Positions 12,588 to 12,783 of a stretch of DNA of 12,783 nt are shown here, piece after piece. The position numbers were made by a program, and so were the translations under genes. The stretch spans positions 1-12,783 of the forward strand of contig SLGS01000017.1 of the NCBI GenBank assembly GCA_007136565.1, written 5' to 3'. The stretch comes from Clostridia bacterium (GTDB taxonomy: Bacteria; Bacillota; Sulfobacillia; SLMV01). Below the pieces are notes generated by a model, which was not told the origin of the DNA, ran no database searches, and saw nothing but the letters and a program-made list of their open reading frames with translations. Position 1 is the first letter of the stretch; each line of letters begins with the position of its first letter.

Positions 12588-12783
12588 TGATTCATCACGC
12601 ACTGCGATCGGGGTGATGGGGGGAACTTTCGATCCCATCCACTTTGGACACCTCGTGGCTGCGGAATCCGCCTATGAGAGCTTCGAACTCTCGGAGGTCA
12701 TCTTTGTCCCCGCCGGCGATCCGCCGCACAAGTGCCAAAAAGAAGTCACGCCGGCTGAACACAGACTGGAGATGACTGGACTC
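12565..12783 (+). CDS. nadD: Nicotinate-nucleotide adenylyltransferase (3' end cut off by window edge)
   Basis: Converts nicotinate mononucleotide to deamido-NAD in NAD synthesis, in the cytoplasm. The first 73 residues are visible. The nucleotidyltransferase signature GGTFDPIHFGH is present with HxGH at residues 26-29, followed by VAAESAYESFELSEVIFVPAG and PPHK (53-56), as in NadD. The chosen start is ATG 12565, which overlaps the obgE end by 23 bases and has GGAG (12554-12557) at good spacing. It gives an N-terminal extension of about 12 residues before IGVMGGTF. GTG 12613 or ATG 12616 would be shorter but lack a good ribosome binding site. obgE-nadD adjacency is standard in Firmicutes; the frame runs past the window end. 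Confidence 0.92.
   Translation, partial: MKRTRPSDDSSRTAIGVMGGTFDPIHFGHLVAAESAYESFELSEVIFVPAGDPPHKCQKEVTPAEHRLEMTGL

Noticed and set aside
1..12783. Mobile elements, CRISPR arrays, tRNA/rRNA genes, defence systems
   Set aside because: No transposase, integrase, terminal inverted repeat, spaced direct repeat or RNA gene was found; every major frame belongs to a known housekeeping or conserved family.

Overview
This is a GC-rich bacterial chromosome segment carrying one dense block of conserved housekeeping genes, all on the + strand. The gene order and two molecular markers point to Bacillota (Firmicutes), probably a deep or clostridia-like, GC-rich lineage. The markers are a ribosomal protein L27 with the removable N-terminal peptide MRIDLQLFA, and the gene for its processing protease Prp sitting directly between rplU and rpmA. 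The organism-level assignment is an inference from gene content. No rRNA, tRNA, CRISPR, insertion sequence or phage gene was seen.

Region 1 (1-5686) is the rod-shape and division-site block. It holds mreC (5' end cut off by the window edge), mreD, mrdA (PBP2), minD, minE and rodA. MreC and MreD are elongasome scaffold proteins, PBP2 and RodA are the transpeptidase and glycosyltransferase of lateral-wall synthesis, and MinD/MinE place the division site. The genes are tightly packed, with an overlap at mreC/mreD and 1 nt between mreD and mrdA. The one looser junction is mrdA-minD, where minC would normally lie in related genomes; no minC is present.

A bulged hairpin with a short T-run (5694-5736) followed by a good sigma-A-like promoter (5735-5762) starts region 2 (5820-10105). 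This holds a radical SAM protein of the TIGR03960 family, its partner of the TIGR03936/DUF2344 family, and an RNase E/G-family ribonuclease with a C-terminal TRAM-like domain. The first two have no function that I can state from the sequence.

A second strong promoter (10142-10171) and a structured leader precede region 3 (10266-12783): rplU (L21), prp, rpmA (L27), obgE (ribosome-assembly GTPase) and the start of nadD (cut off by the window end). This is a ribosome-biogenesis operon with a built-in maturation protease.

Most of the window is ordinary. The points worth a second look are the missing minC and the odd minD leader, the uncharacterised radical SAM pair beside RNase G, the rplU leader RNA, and two glycine-to-arginine changes in RodA family motifs. 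No gap without a gene exceeds 160 bases.
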